NCBI GenBank assembly: GCA_022730285.1
Contig: DZCQ01000005.1
Location: 27,528 to 91,527 of the forward strand
Reading direction: 5' to 3'
Source: Flavobacterium psychrophilum
Lineage (GTDB): Bacteria; Bacteroidota; Bacteroidia; Flavobacteriales; Flavobacteriaceae
Length of the DNA stretch: 64,000 nucleotides
Positions 8,499-17,066 of this stretch are shown here, one piece after another (the first letter of the stretch is position 1; each line of letters begins with the position of its first letter). The position numbers and the translations under genes were made by a program. The notes under the pieces were generated by a model, which was given only the letters and a program-made list of their open reading frames with translations, did no database searches and was not told the DNA's origin.

Positions 8499-9323
8499 TT
8501 ATTTTTCAATTTCTTCCCATAATTTAATGCACTCCATTGCTTCTTTCACATCATGTACTCGAAGGATATTTGCTTTTTTAGTCAAAGCAATTGTATTCAA
8601 GACTGTTGTGCCATTCAAGGCATTTTCGGTATTAGTATTTAGGGTTTTATATACCATCGATTTTCTGGAAATTCCAACTAATATAGGTAATTCTAAAAAA
8701 TGAAATAATTCTAATTTTTGCAATACCTCAAAATTTTGCTTTGTTGTTTTAGCAAATCCAAAACCAGGATCTACAATTAAATCGTTGATTCCTAAAGACC
8801 TCGCCTTTGCAATTTTTTCAGAAAAATAAAATAAAATTTCTTGCACAACATCTTCATAATCTGTAAAACTTTGCATGGTTTTTGGTGTTTCTCTTAAATG
8901 CATCATGCTATAAGGAACTTGTAATTTGGCAATTGTTTCTAACATCTGAGAATCTAAATTCCCAGCCGAAATGTCATTTATCATTGCAGCACCTTCGTTT
9001 ATACAAGCAATTGCTACTTCACTATTAAATGTGTCTATAGACAATATAGCTTTTGGGAATTTTTTTACAATTAACTGCACCACTGGAAGTACTCTGTTTA
9101 ATTCTTCCTCTGCATTAATAGTATTTGCGTCCGGTTTGGTAGACTGCCCACCAATATCAATAAATGTTGCTCCGTCCTGTAGTATTTTCTCCACTTGATT
9201 TAAAATAGATGAAGAATCTTTATATTTTCCGCCATCGTAAAAAGAATCTGGTGTAATGTTTAAAATTCCCATTACTTTTGGTGTTGATAAATCTATAAGT
9301 TGTCCGAGGCAATTAATGGTCAT
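8499..9323 (-). CDS. folP: Dihydropteroate synthase
   Basis: A 274-residue TIM-barrel enzyme. Conserved stretches are MGILNITPDSFYDGG (about residues 18-32), FIDIGGQSTKP (near 55), NDISAGN, DPGFGFAKT and RVHDVKEA at the C-terminus. It joins p-aminobenzoate to the pterin pyrophosphate in folate synthesis and is the target of sulfonamides. It is convergent with pepT and divergent from the DUF1599 gene; no other folate gene is adjacent. Confidence 0.93.
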   Translation of the reverse strand: MTINCLGQLIDLSTPKVMGILNITPDSFYDGGKYKDSSSILNQVEKILQDGATFIDIGGQSTKPDANTINAEEELNRVLPVVQLIVKKFPKAILSIDTFNSEVAIACINEGAAMINDISAGNLDSQMLETIAKLQVPYSMMHLRETPKTMQSFTDYEDVVQEILFYFSEKIAKARSLGINDLIVDPGFGFAKTTKQNFEVLQKLELFHFLELPILVGISRKSMVYKTLNTNTENALNGTTVLNTIALTKKANILRVHDVKEAMECIKLWEEIEK

Positions 9324-9348
9324 GCTATATTTTATGAATAATTTGATT

Positions 9349-9388
9349 CAAAATTACTATTTATATTGCTTAAAAAATCTTATTTTTG
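9349..9388. promoter_or_regulatory. Divergent -7 elements between folP and the DUF1599 gene
   Basis: Minus-strand TAATTTTG (9356-9349) lies 25 nt before the folP ATG at 9323. Plus-strand TATTTTTG (9381-9388) lies 27 nt before the ATG at 9416. Both match TAnnTTTG. The second also contains the TTG at 9386, which is therefore more likely promoter DNA than a start codon. No good -33 elements are seen. Confidence 0.45.
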
Positions 9389-9415
9389 AAAAAAATAGAA
9401 CAAAGAAAATCAAAA

Positions 9416-9958
9416 ATGAGTAACACCTTGCAAGAATATGACGCAATCATTCTAATTTGTAGAGATTTATTCGAAAAGAAAATGTCCGATTATGGAAGTG
9501 CTTGGCGTATTATGCGGCTGTCTTCACTTACAGATCAAATTTTTATCAAAGCACAACGAATTCGAGGTTTGCAAGAAAATGCAGTGCAAAAAATTGCTGA
9601 AAATGAGACGACAGAATTTATTGGAATTATCAACTATGCGATAATAGCATTAATTCAGATTGAAAAAGGAATTGCCACGCAACCGGACTTGAATCTTACA
9701 GCTGCCTTGCAATTGTATGATAAAAATGTATTGATAACCAAAGAGTTAATGGAAAATAAAAACCATGACTATGGAGAGGCTTGGAGAGAAATGAGAGTAA
9801 GTTCTCTTACGGATCTGATTTTGCAAAAAATATTGCGTGTAAAACAAATTGAAGATAATAAAGGAAAAACAATCGTTTCTGAAGGAATAGATGCCAACTA
9901 CCAAGACATGATTAATTATGCCATTTTTGCCTTAATTTTAATTAAATATCATGAATAA
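9416..9958 (+). CDS. DUF1599 protein with two tandem domain copies
   Basis: A 180-residue protein starting MSNTLQEYDAII. Two copies of one domain are visible: MSDYGSAWRIMRLSSLTDQI (near residue 22) and HDYGEAWREMRVSSLTDLIL (near 119), each followed by a helix and an INYAIxALI segment. This is DUF1599, which I recall as a nucleotide-modification-associated domain, though that role is uncertain. An in-frame TTG at 9386 is rejected because it lies in a -7 element. The last eight bases overlap the DoxX-type gene, indicating a shared transcript. Confidence 0.75.
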   Translation: MSNTLQEYDAIILICRDLFEKKMSDYGSAWRIMRLSSLTDQIFIKAQRIRGLQENAVQKIAENETTEFIGIINYAIIALIQIEKGIATQPDLNLTAALQLYDKNVLITKELMENKNHDYGEAWREMRVSSLTDLILQKILRVKQIEDNKGKTIVSEGIDANYQDMINYAIFALILIKYHE

Positions 9959-11054
9959 TTATACAAATATACTTTCTTGGATGCTAAGAATTATCGTGTC
10001 TGGATTATTTGTCATTTCCGCACTTGGTAAGTTGTATCCATCGCCATATTTTGCAATTTCCACTTTCGAAGTGCAACAACTATATCCTTTAGGAATCCCA
10101 GAAGCAATAGCTCCTTTCTTATCAAGAGCTTTGATAGGATTTGAATTTGCTTTAGGAATTTTACTATTATTAAATTTTCAGATTAAAAGAGTTGTTATTC
10201 CTGCAACTATTTTTGTCCTTTTGGTATTTACGATACACCTTTCTTATGTGAGTTTTCAAACAGGTGGAACTACTGGAAATTGTGGTTGTTTTGGTGATTT
10301 AATTCCAATGACTCCCATAGAATCTATCATTAAAAATAGTATTGCAATGGTTTTGTTAGTAATTTTATATACTATCACGACTAAAAGAAATAACGATAAA
10401 TGGCTTCCAATTATTGGAATTTCATTACTATCTATCGGAATATTATTTTTTATAGCTCCAATCAAAAAAATCACCACAGATTTTGTTGTAGTTCCTGAAA
10501 CCTCTACAATCGAAATGGATACAATTAGCAAACCTTCTGTGCAAGAAACAGAAAATATTTCCTCTGAAATAAAGTTAGATACTGTAGAAAAAAAATCTAA
10601 ACTACCCAAAAACACGCCAGATATAATGGTAGAAGACAAAACCCAGCCAGCAAAAGTAAAATCTGGATATGCTAAATTTTTCTCCAAAATAGATTCTGGT
10701 AAAAAGACATTATGCTTTTTTGTGCCAGGCTGCGATCATTGTAGAGTTGCTGCAAAACAGCTTACAGAATTAAAACAAAAAAATCCTAATTCCCCTGCTG
10801 TATTTGTATTATTTATGAATGAAGAAATAGATTTGATACCAGATTTTTTTAAAGAAGCAGGTGCAACATATCCTTATAAAATTATTGAAGTTATCCCATT
10901 TTGGACCTTCCTTGGTTCGGGAAATCAAACCCCTGGAGTTCGCTATCTGTGGAATGGAAATACTATAAAATATTACGAGGGAATAACCACCAACCAATTT
11001 AACCCAACAGATTATGAAGTTATAATCGAAAAACCCTTTTCCCCATCTAAATAA
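9951..11054 (+). CDS. DoxX/MauE-type redox membrane protein fused to a thioredoxin-like domain
   Basis: A 367-residue protein. The N-terminal half has four or five membrane segments of the DoxX/MauE type, with a cysteine motif NCGCFG (Cys111, Cys113) after the third. A charged linker (about 180-240) leads to a thioredoxin-like domain with CxxC (VPGCDHCRVAAKQL, Cys261 and Cys264). This resembles what is annotated in Bacteroidota as BT_3928-family protein. A plausible role is passing reducing or oxidising equivalents across the membrane to periplasmic thiols. It is followed after 7 bp by a TlpA-like lipoprotein and overlaps the DUF1599 gene. Confidence 0.75.
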   Translation: MNNYTNILSWMLRIIVSGLFVISALGKLYPSPYFAISTFEVQQLYPLGIPEAIAPFLSRALIGFEFALGILLLLNFQIKRVVIPATIFVLLVFTIHLSYVSFQTGGTTGNCGCFGDLIPMTPIESIIKNSIAMVLLVILYTITTKRNNDKWLPIIGISLLSIGILFFIAPIKKITTDFVVVPETSTIEMDTISKPSVQETENISSEIKLDTVEKKSKLPKNTPDIMVEDKTQPAKVKSGYAKFFSKIDSGKKTLCFFVPGCDHCRVAAKQLTELKQKNPNSPAVFVLFMNEEIDLIPDFFKEAGATYPYKIIEVIPFWTFLGSGNQTPGVRYLWNGNTIKYYEGITTNQFNPTDYEVIIEKPFSPSK

Positions 11055-11061
11055 TTAAATT

Positions 11062-11568
11062 ATGAAAAAGTTACTTTGTTTGTTTTCGGTATTGTTGTTT
11101 TCTATCTCGTGTACAAAGGCTCAAAAGCAATTTTTTACACCACAAGCACTCTCTAGTACTTTGATTACTGAAAATAACAGTAAAATTACATTTCAAGAAA
11201 TTTTAAAAAACAACCAAGGCAAACCAATCGTTTTGGAAGTTTGGGCTTCTTGGTGTGGCGATTGTGTGAAAAACATGCCAAATATTAAACAATTACAAAA
11301 AAATTATCCGGTAGCAAATTTTGTATTTCTATCTTGTGATAAAAATGAAGAAGATTGGAAGGCAGGAGTAGAAAAGCATGAATTAGTTGGAAAAAATTAT
11401 CTAATACCAGATGGCATGAAAGGATCTTTTGCAAAAGAAATAGATGTAAACTGGATTCCAAGATATATAATTATAGATAAAAACGGAAAAATTGTTTTAT
11501 ATAACGCCATCGAAACGGATTATGTAGCTGTAAATGAATTACTTAAAAAACTAACCAATGAGAACTAA
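11062..11568 (+). CDS. TlpA-like thioredoxin-fold lipoprotein
   Basis: A 168-residue protein with a lipoprotein signal peptide (VLLFSISCTKAQ, Cys17) and a thioredoxin-like fold with active site WASWCGDCVKNMP (Cys65, Cys68). The cis-proline region is visible in VNWIPRYIIIDKNGKIV. Likely a membrane-anchored periplasmic thiol-disulfide oxidoreductase, perhaps a partner of the DoxX-thioredoxin protein upstream. Its 3' end overlaps tpiA by 11 bp, so translation of the two may be coupled. Confidence 0.82.
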   Translation: MKKLLCLFSVLLFSISCTKAQKQFFTPQALSSTLITENNSKITFQEILKNNQGKPIVLEVWASWCGDCVKNMPNIKQLQKNYPVANFVFLSCDKNEEDWKAGVEKHELVGKNYLIPDGMKGSFAKEIDVNWIPRYIIIDKNGKIVLYNAIETDYVAVNELLKKLTNEN

Positions 11569-12319
11569 AATTGTTGCTGGAAATTGGAAAATGAACAAAA
11601 ATTCTGAAGAAACAGAAGACTTAATTAATGAACTAATAGACAAATTGCCGACAGAAACTTCTGTTGAAATTATTATTGCACCAACTTTTGTAAATTTAGC
11701 CTCGGCTGTAGATCATACCGAATTTACAAACATTCAAGTGGCGGCACAAAACATGAATCAGGAAGAAAGCGGTGCATATACAGGAGAAATTTCTGCAAGC
11801 ATGTTAAAAAGTGTAGGAGTAAGCACCGTTATTTTAGGACATTCCGAACGAAGATCTATTTTTCACGAAACAAATGCAATCATTGCCTATAAAGTAGATA
11901 CAGCATTGCGTTATGAAATGCGAGTTATTTTTTGTTTTGGAGAAGAATTAAAAGATCGTCAAAGCAATCAGCATTTTAATGTGGTAGAAAATCAACTACG
12001 TGACGGATTATTTCATTTAGATAAAGACTCTTGGTCTAAGATAATTTTGGCATACGAGCCAGTTTGGGCAATCGGGACAGGCGAAACAGCAAGTCCAGAA
12101 CAAGCACAAGAAATGCATCAATTTATACGAAATTTAGTTCAAAAAGTTTTTGGAAGTGAAATTGCAAACCAAGTTTCGATACTTTATGGTGGAAGTGTAA
12201 AGCCGAATAATGCTCTTGAAATTTTTTCGCAACCAGATATTGATGGAGGCTTAATAGGTGGGGCAGCACTAAATGCTGAAGATTTTACGGCTATTGTTGT
12301 TGCAAGTGATAATTGCTAA
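11558..12319 (+). CDS. tpiA: Triosephosphate isomerase
   Basis: A 253-residue TIM barrel of normal length. The catalytic set is visible: NWKMNKN near the N-terminus (Lys and Asn), VILGHSERR (catalytic His, near residue 98) and AYEPVWAIGTG (catalytic Glu and flexible loop, near 168). It interconverts dihydroxyacetone phosphate and glyceraldehyde 3-phosphate. It is the last gene of the DUF1599-DoxX-TlpA-tpiA run, starting inside the preceding gene, and converges on thyA. Confidence 0.96.
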   Translation: MRTKIVAGNWKMNKNSEETEDLINELIDKLPTETSVEIIIAPTFVNLASAVDHTEFTNIQVAAQNMNQEESGAYTGEISASMLKSVGVSTVILGHSERRSIFHETNAIIAYKVDTALRYEMRVIFCFGEELKDRQSNQHFNVVENQLRDGLFHLDKDSWSKIILAYEPVWAIGTGETASPEQAQEMHQFIRNLVQKVFGSEIANQVSILYGGSVKPNNALEIFSQPDIDGGLIGGAALNAEDFTAIVVASDNC

Positions 12320-12324
12320 AAATA

Positions 12325-13149
12325 TTATACAGCAACTGCTCCTTTTATGTGTGGGTGTGCATCATAATCTTGAAGGGTAAAATCTTCAAATTTGAAATCT
12401 AAAATATTTATTATTTCTGGATTTAAAATCATTTTTGGCAATGGTTTCGGCTCTCTAGATAGTTGGAGTTCTAGTTGTTCCAAATGGTTGTTGTACACAT
12501 GTACATCTCCAAAAGTATGAATGAATTCGCCTAATTCCAAATTGCAAACTTGGGCAATCATCATGGTAAATAATGCATAAGACGCAATGTTAAAAGGCAC
12601 ACCTAGAAAAACATCGGCACTACGTTGGTATAACTGGCAAGAAAGTTTATTATCTGCAACATAAAATTGAAAAAATGCATGACATGGAGGCAATGCCACC
12701 TTTTTATTGGCAACATTCTCTGCAAAAGATTTTGTAACATCAGGTAATACCGAAGGATTCCAAGCAGAAATTAACATTCTGCGACTGTTTGGATTTGTTT
12801 GTAATGTTTGGATAAGTTCTGTTATTTGGTCTATTTCTTCTCCATTCCAATTTCTCCATTGATAGCCATAAACTGGACCTAATTCGCCGTTTTCATCTGC
12901 CCATTCATCCCAAATTTTCACGCCATTTTCTTTTAAATATGCAATATTTGTGTCTCCTTTTAAAAACCAAAGTAATTCATGGATAATGGATTTTAAATGC
13001 AACTTTTTTGTAGTTACCATTGGGAAACCTTGACTTAAATCGAACCGCATTTGGTAGCCAAAGATGCTTTTGGTACCTGTTCCTGTTCTATCTCCTTTTT
13101 GTACTCCATTTAGAAGCACTTGTTTTACTAAGTCGTGATACTGTTTCAA
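12325..13149 (-). CDS. thyA: Thymidylate synthase
   Basis: A 274-residue ThyA. Visible motifs are [13 protein letters not shown] near the N-terminus, the catalytic cysteine in [12 protein letters not shown] (Cys156), [18 protein letters not shown] and the C-terminal IKGAVAV. It methylates dUMP using methylene-tetrahydrofolate, producing dihydrofolate. It lies 48 bp downstream of the bifunctional nuclease gene on the same strand. No dihydrofolate reductase gene is adjacent, although the two are often neighbours. Confidence 0.97.
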   Translation of the reverse strand: MKQYHDLVKQVLLNGVQKGDRTGTGTKSIFGYQMRFDLSQGFPMVTTKKLHLKSIIHELLWFLKGDTNIAYLKENGVKIWDEWADENGELGPVYGYQWRNWNGEEIDQITELIQTLQTNPNSRRMLISAWNPSVLPDVTKSFAENVANKKVALPPCHAFFQFYVADNKLSCQLYQRSADVFLGVPFNIASYALFTMMIAQVCNLELGEFIHTFGDVHVYNNHLEQLELQLSREPKPLPKMILNPEIINILDFKFEDFTLQDYDAHPHIKGAVAV

Positions 13150-13197
13150 TTTTTTTAAAAATAAGTTTAGCTATTTTGACAAAAAGTATTTGGAATA

Positions 13198-13812
13198 TTA
13201 GGACTCTCTTCTAGAAATTTCATCACGAATTTTTGCTGCTTTTTCATAATCTTCTTCTTGTACAGATATTTCTAACAATTCGTGTAGTTGAGATATACTA
13301 TGTTCGTGATAAGCATTTGTTTCTGTTACAGTTTCCTTTTTTATTTCAAATGGATTGTGTGTAGTCTCCTCTTTTTCTTCTGGAGGTGTATTTGGATTTA
13401 TTTTTAAATAAATTCCAGCTTTCTCTAAAATGTTTCTATAGGTAAATATTGGAGCTTCAAATCGTAAGGCTAATGCAATTGCATCGGAAGTTCTTGCATC
13501 TATAATTTCTTCAATTTTATCTCTTTCGCATATTATGCTAGAATAAAAAACACCATCTACGAGTTTATGAATAATTACTTGCTTAATAACAATGCCAAAC
13601 CTATCAGCAAAATTTTTAAACAAATCGTGAGTTAAGGGACGCGGAGGGTTAATTTCTTTTTCAATAGCAACAGCAATAGATTGTGCTTCTGAAGCACCAA
13701 TAACAATAGGAAGCTTCCTGTCTCCATCTACTTCATTTAATATCAACGCATAAGCTCCATTTTGAGTTTGGCTATATGATATTCCTTTAATAGTTAATTT
13801 TACTAAACTCAT
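13198..13812 (-). CDS. Bifunctional nuclease family protein (DUF151) with C-terminal UvrB/UvrC motif
   Basis: A 204-residue protein. The first 130 or so residues match the bifunctional nuclease (DUF151) domain: LPIVIGASEAQSIAVAIE, the run PRPLTHDLF and IDARTSDAIALALRFEAPI. The C-terminus (QEEDYEKAAKIRDEISRRES) is a UvrB/UvrC interaction motif. The architecture is common in Bacteroidota. The family name comes from a plant DNase/RNase, and the bacterial role is not settled. It is followed by thyA on the same strand. Confidence 0.85.
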   Translation of the reverse strand: MSLVKLTIKGISYSQTQNGAYALILNEVDGDRKLPIVIGASEAQSIAVAIEKEINPPRPLTHDLFKNFADRFGIVIKQVIIHKLVDGVFYSSIICERDKIEEIIDARTSDAIALALRFEAPIFTYRNILEKAGIYLKINPNTPPEEKEETTHNPFEIKKETVTETNAYHEHSISQLHELLEISVQEEDYEKAAKIRDEISRRES

Positions 13813-13947
13813 CTTTTTAATTTATAAATGATTTTGGATAAATAAAGCAACTATCTAAATATAATAGAAACATTTATTATTAGTTGGATTTTTTAAATAA
13901 AATCTATTGCAAAGTAACAAAATCTTTTTGCTTAAAAAAAATGAAAA

Positions 13948-13990
13948 TAAAAAAAGGTACATAGTAAATGGAAATACTACATACCTTGTG
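13948..13990 (-). terminator. Rho-independent terminator of the etfB-etfA operon
   Basis: Read on the minus strand, AGGTATGTAGTA and TACTATGTACCT form a 12-bp stem with a two-base internal mismatch and a short loop, followed by a run of T. It lies about 55-85 bp beyond the etfA stop at 14041. Confidence 0.6.
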
Positions 13991-14040
13991 TTAAAATGTT
14001 TTGGTTAATAATAGCTATTAGTTCTTACAAAAAATATTTT

Positions 14041-15009
14041 TTAAGAATTTTGAGCTTTAAACAGTTTTAGTTTTTCTGTCAATTTCGGGACAATGTCAAA
14101 GGCATCACCTACTATTCCATAGTCTGCTACTTTAAAAAAAGGAGCGTCTGGATCGGAATTTATAACTACTTTTACTTTAGACGAATTGATTCCGGCAATA
14201 TGCTGTATTGCTCCAGAAATTCCAATAGCAATATATAAGTTGCTAGCAACAGGTTTTCCTGTTTGTCCAACGTGTTCACTGTGAGGTCTCCAGCCCAAAT
14301 CTGAAACTGGTTTAGAACAAGCAGTTGCCGCTCCTAAAACATTGGCTAAATCTTCTATCATTCCCCAATTTTCAGGGCCTTTTAGTCCACGACCACCAGA
14401 TACTACTATGTCCGCATCAGCAATAGTAACTTTTCCGCTTCCTTTTTCTACGGATTGTACTTTTACACCTAAATCATTTTCTGACACAATTGCGGCAAAA
14501 TCTTCGATTATTGATGTGCTAGGATTTTCAAACACTCCATAGCCATTTTTGGTAATGCTTAATACTTTTGTTTCAGAATTTAGTTGCGTTATTACAAATG
14601 CTTTGTTAGAAAACACGGTTCTTTTTACTTGAAACGGATTTGTATTAACTGGCAATCCAACTACATTAGAAGCATAATCAGCATTTAATTTAATAGATAA
14701 TAAAGGAGCTAAATACAAACTATTAATAGACGATGACAGCAAAATTATTTTTGCGTTTTCTTTTTGTGCAACTTGTTCTAAAACAGAAGCGTATGCTTTT
14801 GCAGAAAAATTATTTAATGCATTGTTTGTAATTTTTAATATCTTATCAGCTCCATAAGTGGCTAAATCAGAAGCATTATCAATATTAATAGTAACTGCTG
14901 TTACGGTTGTTCCAGTTGTTTCGGCTATTTTTTTTGCATAAGAAATTAGTTCAAAAGCTACTTTTTTGAATTTTCCTTCGGCAGATTCAGCATATATAAG
15001 TATAGACAT
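14041..15009 (-). CDS. etfA: Electron transfer flavoprotein subunit alpha
   Basis: A 322-residue FixB/EtfA protein. The C-terminal FAD-binding domain is clear: SGGRGLKGPENW (near residue 204), VSDLGWRPHSEHVGQTG and LYIAIGISGAIQHIAG. With EtfB it carries electrons from acyl-CoA dehydrogenases towards the quinone pool. It follows etfB by 29 bp, and a terminator lies after it. The 228-bp gap to the DUF151 gene otherwise shows nothing. Confidence 0.95.
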   Translation of the reverse strand: MSILIYAESAEGKFKKVAFELISYAKKIAETTGTTVTAVTINIDNASDLATYGADKILKITNNALNNFSAKAYASVLEQVAQKENAKIILLSSSINSLYLAPLLSIKLNADYASNVVGLPVNTNPFQVKRTVFSNKAFVITQLNSETKVLSITKNGYGVFENPSTSIIEDFAAIVSENDLGVKVQSVEKGSGKVTIADADIVVSGGRGLKGPENWGMIEDLANVLGAATACSKPVSDLGWRPHSEHVGQTGKPVASNLYIAIGISGAIQHIAGINSSKVKVVINSDPDAPFFKVADYGIVGDAFDIVPKLTEKLKLFKAQNS

Positions 15010-15038
15010 AATTTTTTTGTAAAAGATTAAATTAAAAT

Positions 15039-15785
15039 TTAGATAACTTTTGCTTCGTTGTGCAATAAATTAATTAATTCGTCAAGGTTTTCTGGGCTAA
15101 TAAGTTTAACAGCTTGTTTTGCGGCTGGTTTTTCAAACTCGATAGTATTTGTGTTTGCGGAAATTGCTAATGGTTCTATAACAGTAAGTACTTTGGTTCT
15201 AGCAGTCATAATACCTCTCATATTTGGTATTTTTAAATCCTTTTCTTCCACAAGACCTTTTTGCCCACCAATAATCAATGGTAAAGTTGTAGTTACAATT
15301 TCTTTTCCACCATCAATTTCTCTTGTTGCCGTTACCATATTTCCATCTACTTTAATATCTATACAAGAATTAATAAAGTTTCTGTCTAAAATTCCAGCTA
15401 TCATTCCTGGAACCATTCCACCATTATAATCTAATGATTCTTTTCCTGCAATTACAAGGTCATAGTTTCCATTTTTTATAACCTCTGCAAGTTGTTTAGC
15501 AACAAAAAAAGCGTCTTTCGGAAAGGCATTTATTCTTATTGCTTCATTTGCTCCAATAGCTAGAGCTTTTCTTAGTGTTGGTTCAGTATCTGCCTCGCCA
15601 ACATTTATTACAGTAACAGTAGCTCCTTGTTGTTCTTGAAACCAAATGGCTCTAGTTAAACCAAATTCGTCGTTTGGATTAATTACATATTGTACGCCAT
15701 TTGTGTCAAATTCGGAGTTGTTGTTTGTGAAATTAATTTTAGAGGTAGTATCAGGAACATGGCTGATGCAAACTAATATTTTCAT
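15039..15785 (-). CDS. etfB: Electron transfer flavoprotein subunit beta
   Basis: A 248-residue FixA/EtfB protein. MKILVCISHVPDT at the N-terminus, VINPNDEFGLTRAIW, DLVIAGKESLDYNGGMVPGM (the family signature) and LPLIIGGQKGLVEEKDLKIP are all present. It binds AMP structurally and docks with dehydrogenase partners. It is first in the etfBA operon and is transcribed divergently from pdhB across a 226-bp gap that carries promoters in both directions. Confidence 0.95.
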   Translation of the reverse strand: MKILVCISHVPDTTSKINFTNNNSEFDTNGVQYVINPNDEFGLTRAIWFQEQQGATVTVINVGEADTEPTLRKALAIGANEAIRINAFPKDAFFVAKQLAEVIKNGNYDLVIAGKESLDYNGGMVPGMIAGILDRNFINSCIDIKVDGNMVTATREIDGGKEIVTTTLPLIIGGQKGLVEEKDLKIPNMRGIMTARTKVLTVIEPLAISANTNTIEFEKPAAKQAVKLISPENLDELINLLHNEAKVI

Positions 15786-15811
15786 GTTTTTTTAAATCTT
15801 AAATTGAAAAA

Positions 15812-15819
15812 CAAATTTA
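15812..15819 (-). promoter_or_regulatory. -7 element of the etfBA operon
   Basis: Minus-strand TAAATTTG matches TAnnTTTG, 26 nt before the etfB ATG at 15785. No good -33 element is visible. Confidence 0.4.
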
Positions 15820-15935
15820 GTAATTTATTTTTAATAAATTACTATGCACGCATAATATTTTTTAAGAATACCTTGTTAATTTTGTTTTTCGTAATTATCA
15901 AATAAAAAATGTAGGGATATATTGCTAAAAAAAAT

Positions 15936-15943
15936 TACTTTTG
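15936..15943 (+). promoter_or_regulatory. -7 element upstream of pdhB
   Basis: TACTTTTG matches TAnnTTTG, giving a leader of about 65 nt before the ATG at 16012. A TTG at 15922 is too close (11 nt) to be a good -33 element. Confidence 0.4.
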
Positions 15944-16011
15944 TACTAATAACTATTAGGTGCCTAAAGTTTGCTGAGGTACTTTTTTATTAAAATATCA
16001 AAAAATAAAAA

Positions 16012-16989
16012 ATGAGAACAATACAATTTAGAGAAGCAATTTGCGAAGCAATGAGCGAAGAAATGCGTCGAGATGAAACGGTATATTTAATGGGTGAAGA
16101 AGTTGCCGAATACAATGGTGCTTACAAAGCTTCTAAAGGAATGCTAGATGAATTTGGTTCAAAAAGAGTTATTGATACTCCAATTGCCGAATTAGGATTT
16201 GCTGGTATTGCGGTTGGTTCGGCTATGAATGGCTGCCGTCCAATTGTAGAGTATATGACATTCAATTTCTCGCTAGTTGGAATCGATCAAATAATTAATA
16301 ATGCTGCAAAAATGCGTCAAATGTCGGGTGGGCAATTTCCAATGCCTATCGTATTTCGAGGGCCTACAGCATCAGCAGGGCAATTAGGTGCAACACACTC
16401 ACAAGCTTTTGAGAACTGGTTTGCTAATACTCCAGGTTTAAAAGTAGTTGTTCCATCAACAGTTTATGATGCAAAAGGTTTGCTAAAAGCCGCAATTAGA
16501 GATAATGATCCAGTTATTTTTATGGAAAGTGAACAAATGTATGGAGACAAAGGAGAGGTGCCAGACGGAGAATATATTATCCCACTAGGTGTTGCTGATA
16601 TAAAAAGGGAAGGAACAGATGTCACAATAGTTTCTTTTGGAAAAATTATCAAAGAAGCAATTATTGCCGCAGAAGAGCTTGCTGCGGAAAATATTTCGTG
16701 TGAAATTATCGATTTAAGAACTGTTCGTCCAATGGATTATGATGCGATTATTAATTCTGTTAAGAAAACAAATCGATTAGTAGTTCTAGAAGAAGCTTGG
16801 CCATTTGCATCTGTCGCCTCTGAAATTACGTATATAGTACAAGAAAGAGCTTTCGATTTTCTAGATGCTCCAATACAAAGAATTACAACAGCAGATACTC
16901 CAGCACCATATTCTCCAACGTTGTTGAAGGAATGGTTGCCAAATGCACAAGACGTTGTTAAGGCAGTTAAAAAAGTGCTTTACAAGTAA
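16012..16989 (+). CDS. pdhB: Pyruvate dehydrogenase E1 component, beta subunit
   Basis: A 325-residue transketolase-like beta subunit. Visible features are VYLMGEEVAEYNGAYKASKG (the beta-subunit thiamine-diphosphate contact Glu region), DTPIAELGFAGIAVG, RGPTASAGQLGATHSQAFE and SCEIIDLRTVRPMD. With an alpha subunit it decarboxylates pyruvate for acetyl-CoA formation. The alpha and E2 genes are not adjacent, a split I recall in other Flavobacteriaceae. A branched-chain 2-oxoacid E1 beta is possible but less likely by sequence. Confidence 0.9.
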   Translation: MRTIQFREAICEAMSEEMRRDETVYLMGEEVAEYNGAYKASKGMLDEFGSKRVIDTPIAELGFAGIAVGSAMNGCRPIVEYMTFNFSLVGIDQIINNAAKMRQMSGGQFPMPIVFRGPTASAGQLGATHSQAFENWFANTPGLKVVVPSTVYDAKGLLKAAIRDNDPVIFMESEQMYGDKGEVPDGEYIIPLGVADIKREGTDVTIVSFGKIIKEAIIAAEELAAENISCEIIDLRTVRPMDYDAIINSVKKTNRLVVLEEAWPFASVASEITYIVQERAFDFLDAPIQRITTADTPAPYSPTLLKEWLPNAQDVVKAVKKVLYK

Positions 16990-17066
16990 TATTTATAATT
17001 ATGATTTTTTTCTATTCTTAAGTATAAAAATAAATTGCACAATTGTAGAACAAAAAACGAATTTAT

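Noticed and set aside
8428-8703. Plus-strand frame overlapping the ends of pepT and folP
   Set aside because: It is a shadow frame opposite folP with no family resemblance.
9386-9415. N-terminal extension of the DUF1599 protein from a TTG
   Set aside because: The TTG lies inside a -7 promoter element (TATTTTTG at 9381-9388), and the ATG at 9416 gives the expected N-terminus.
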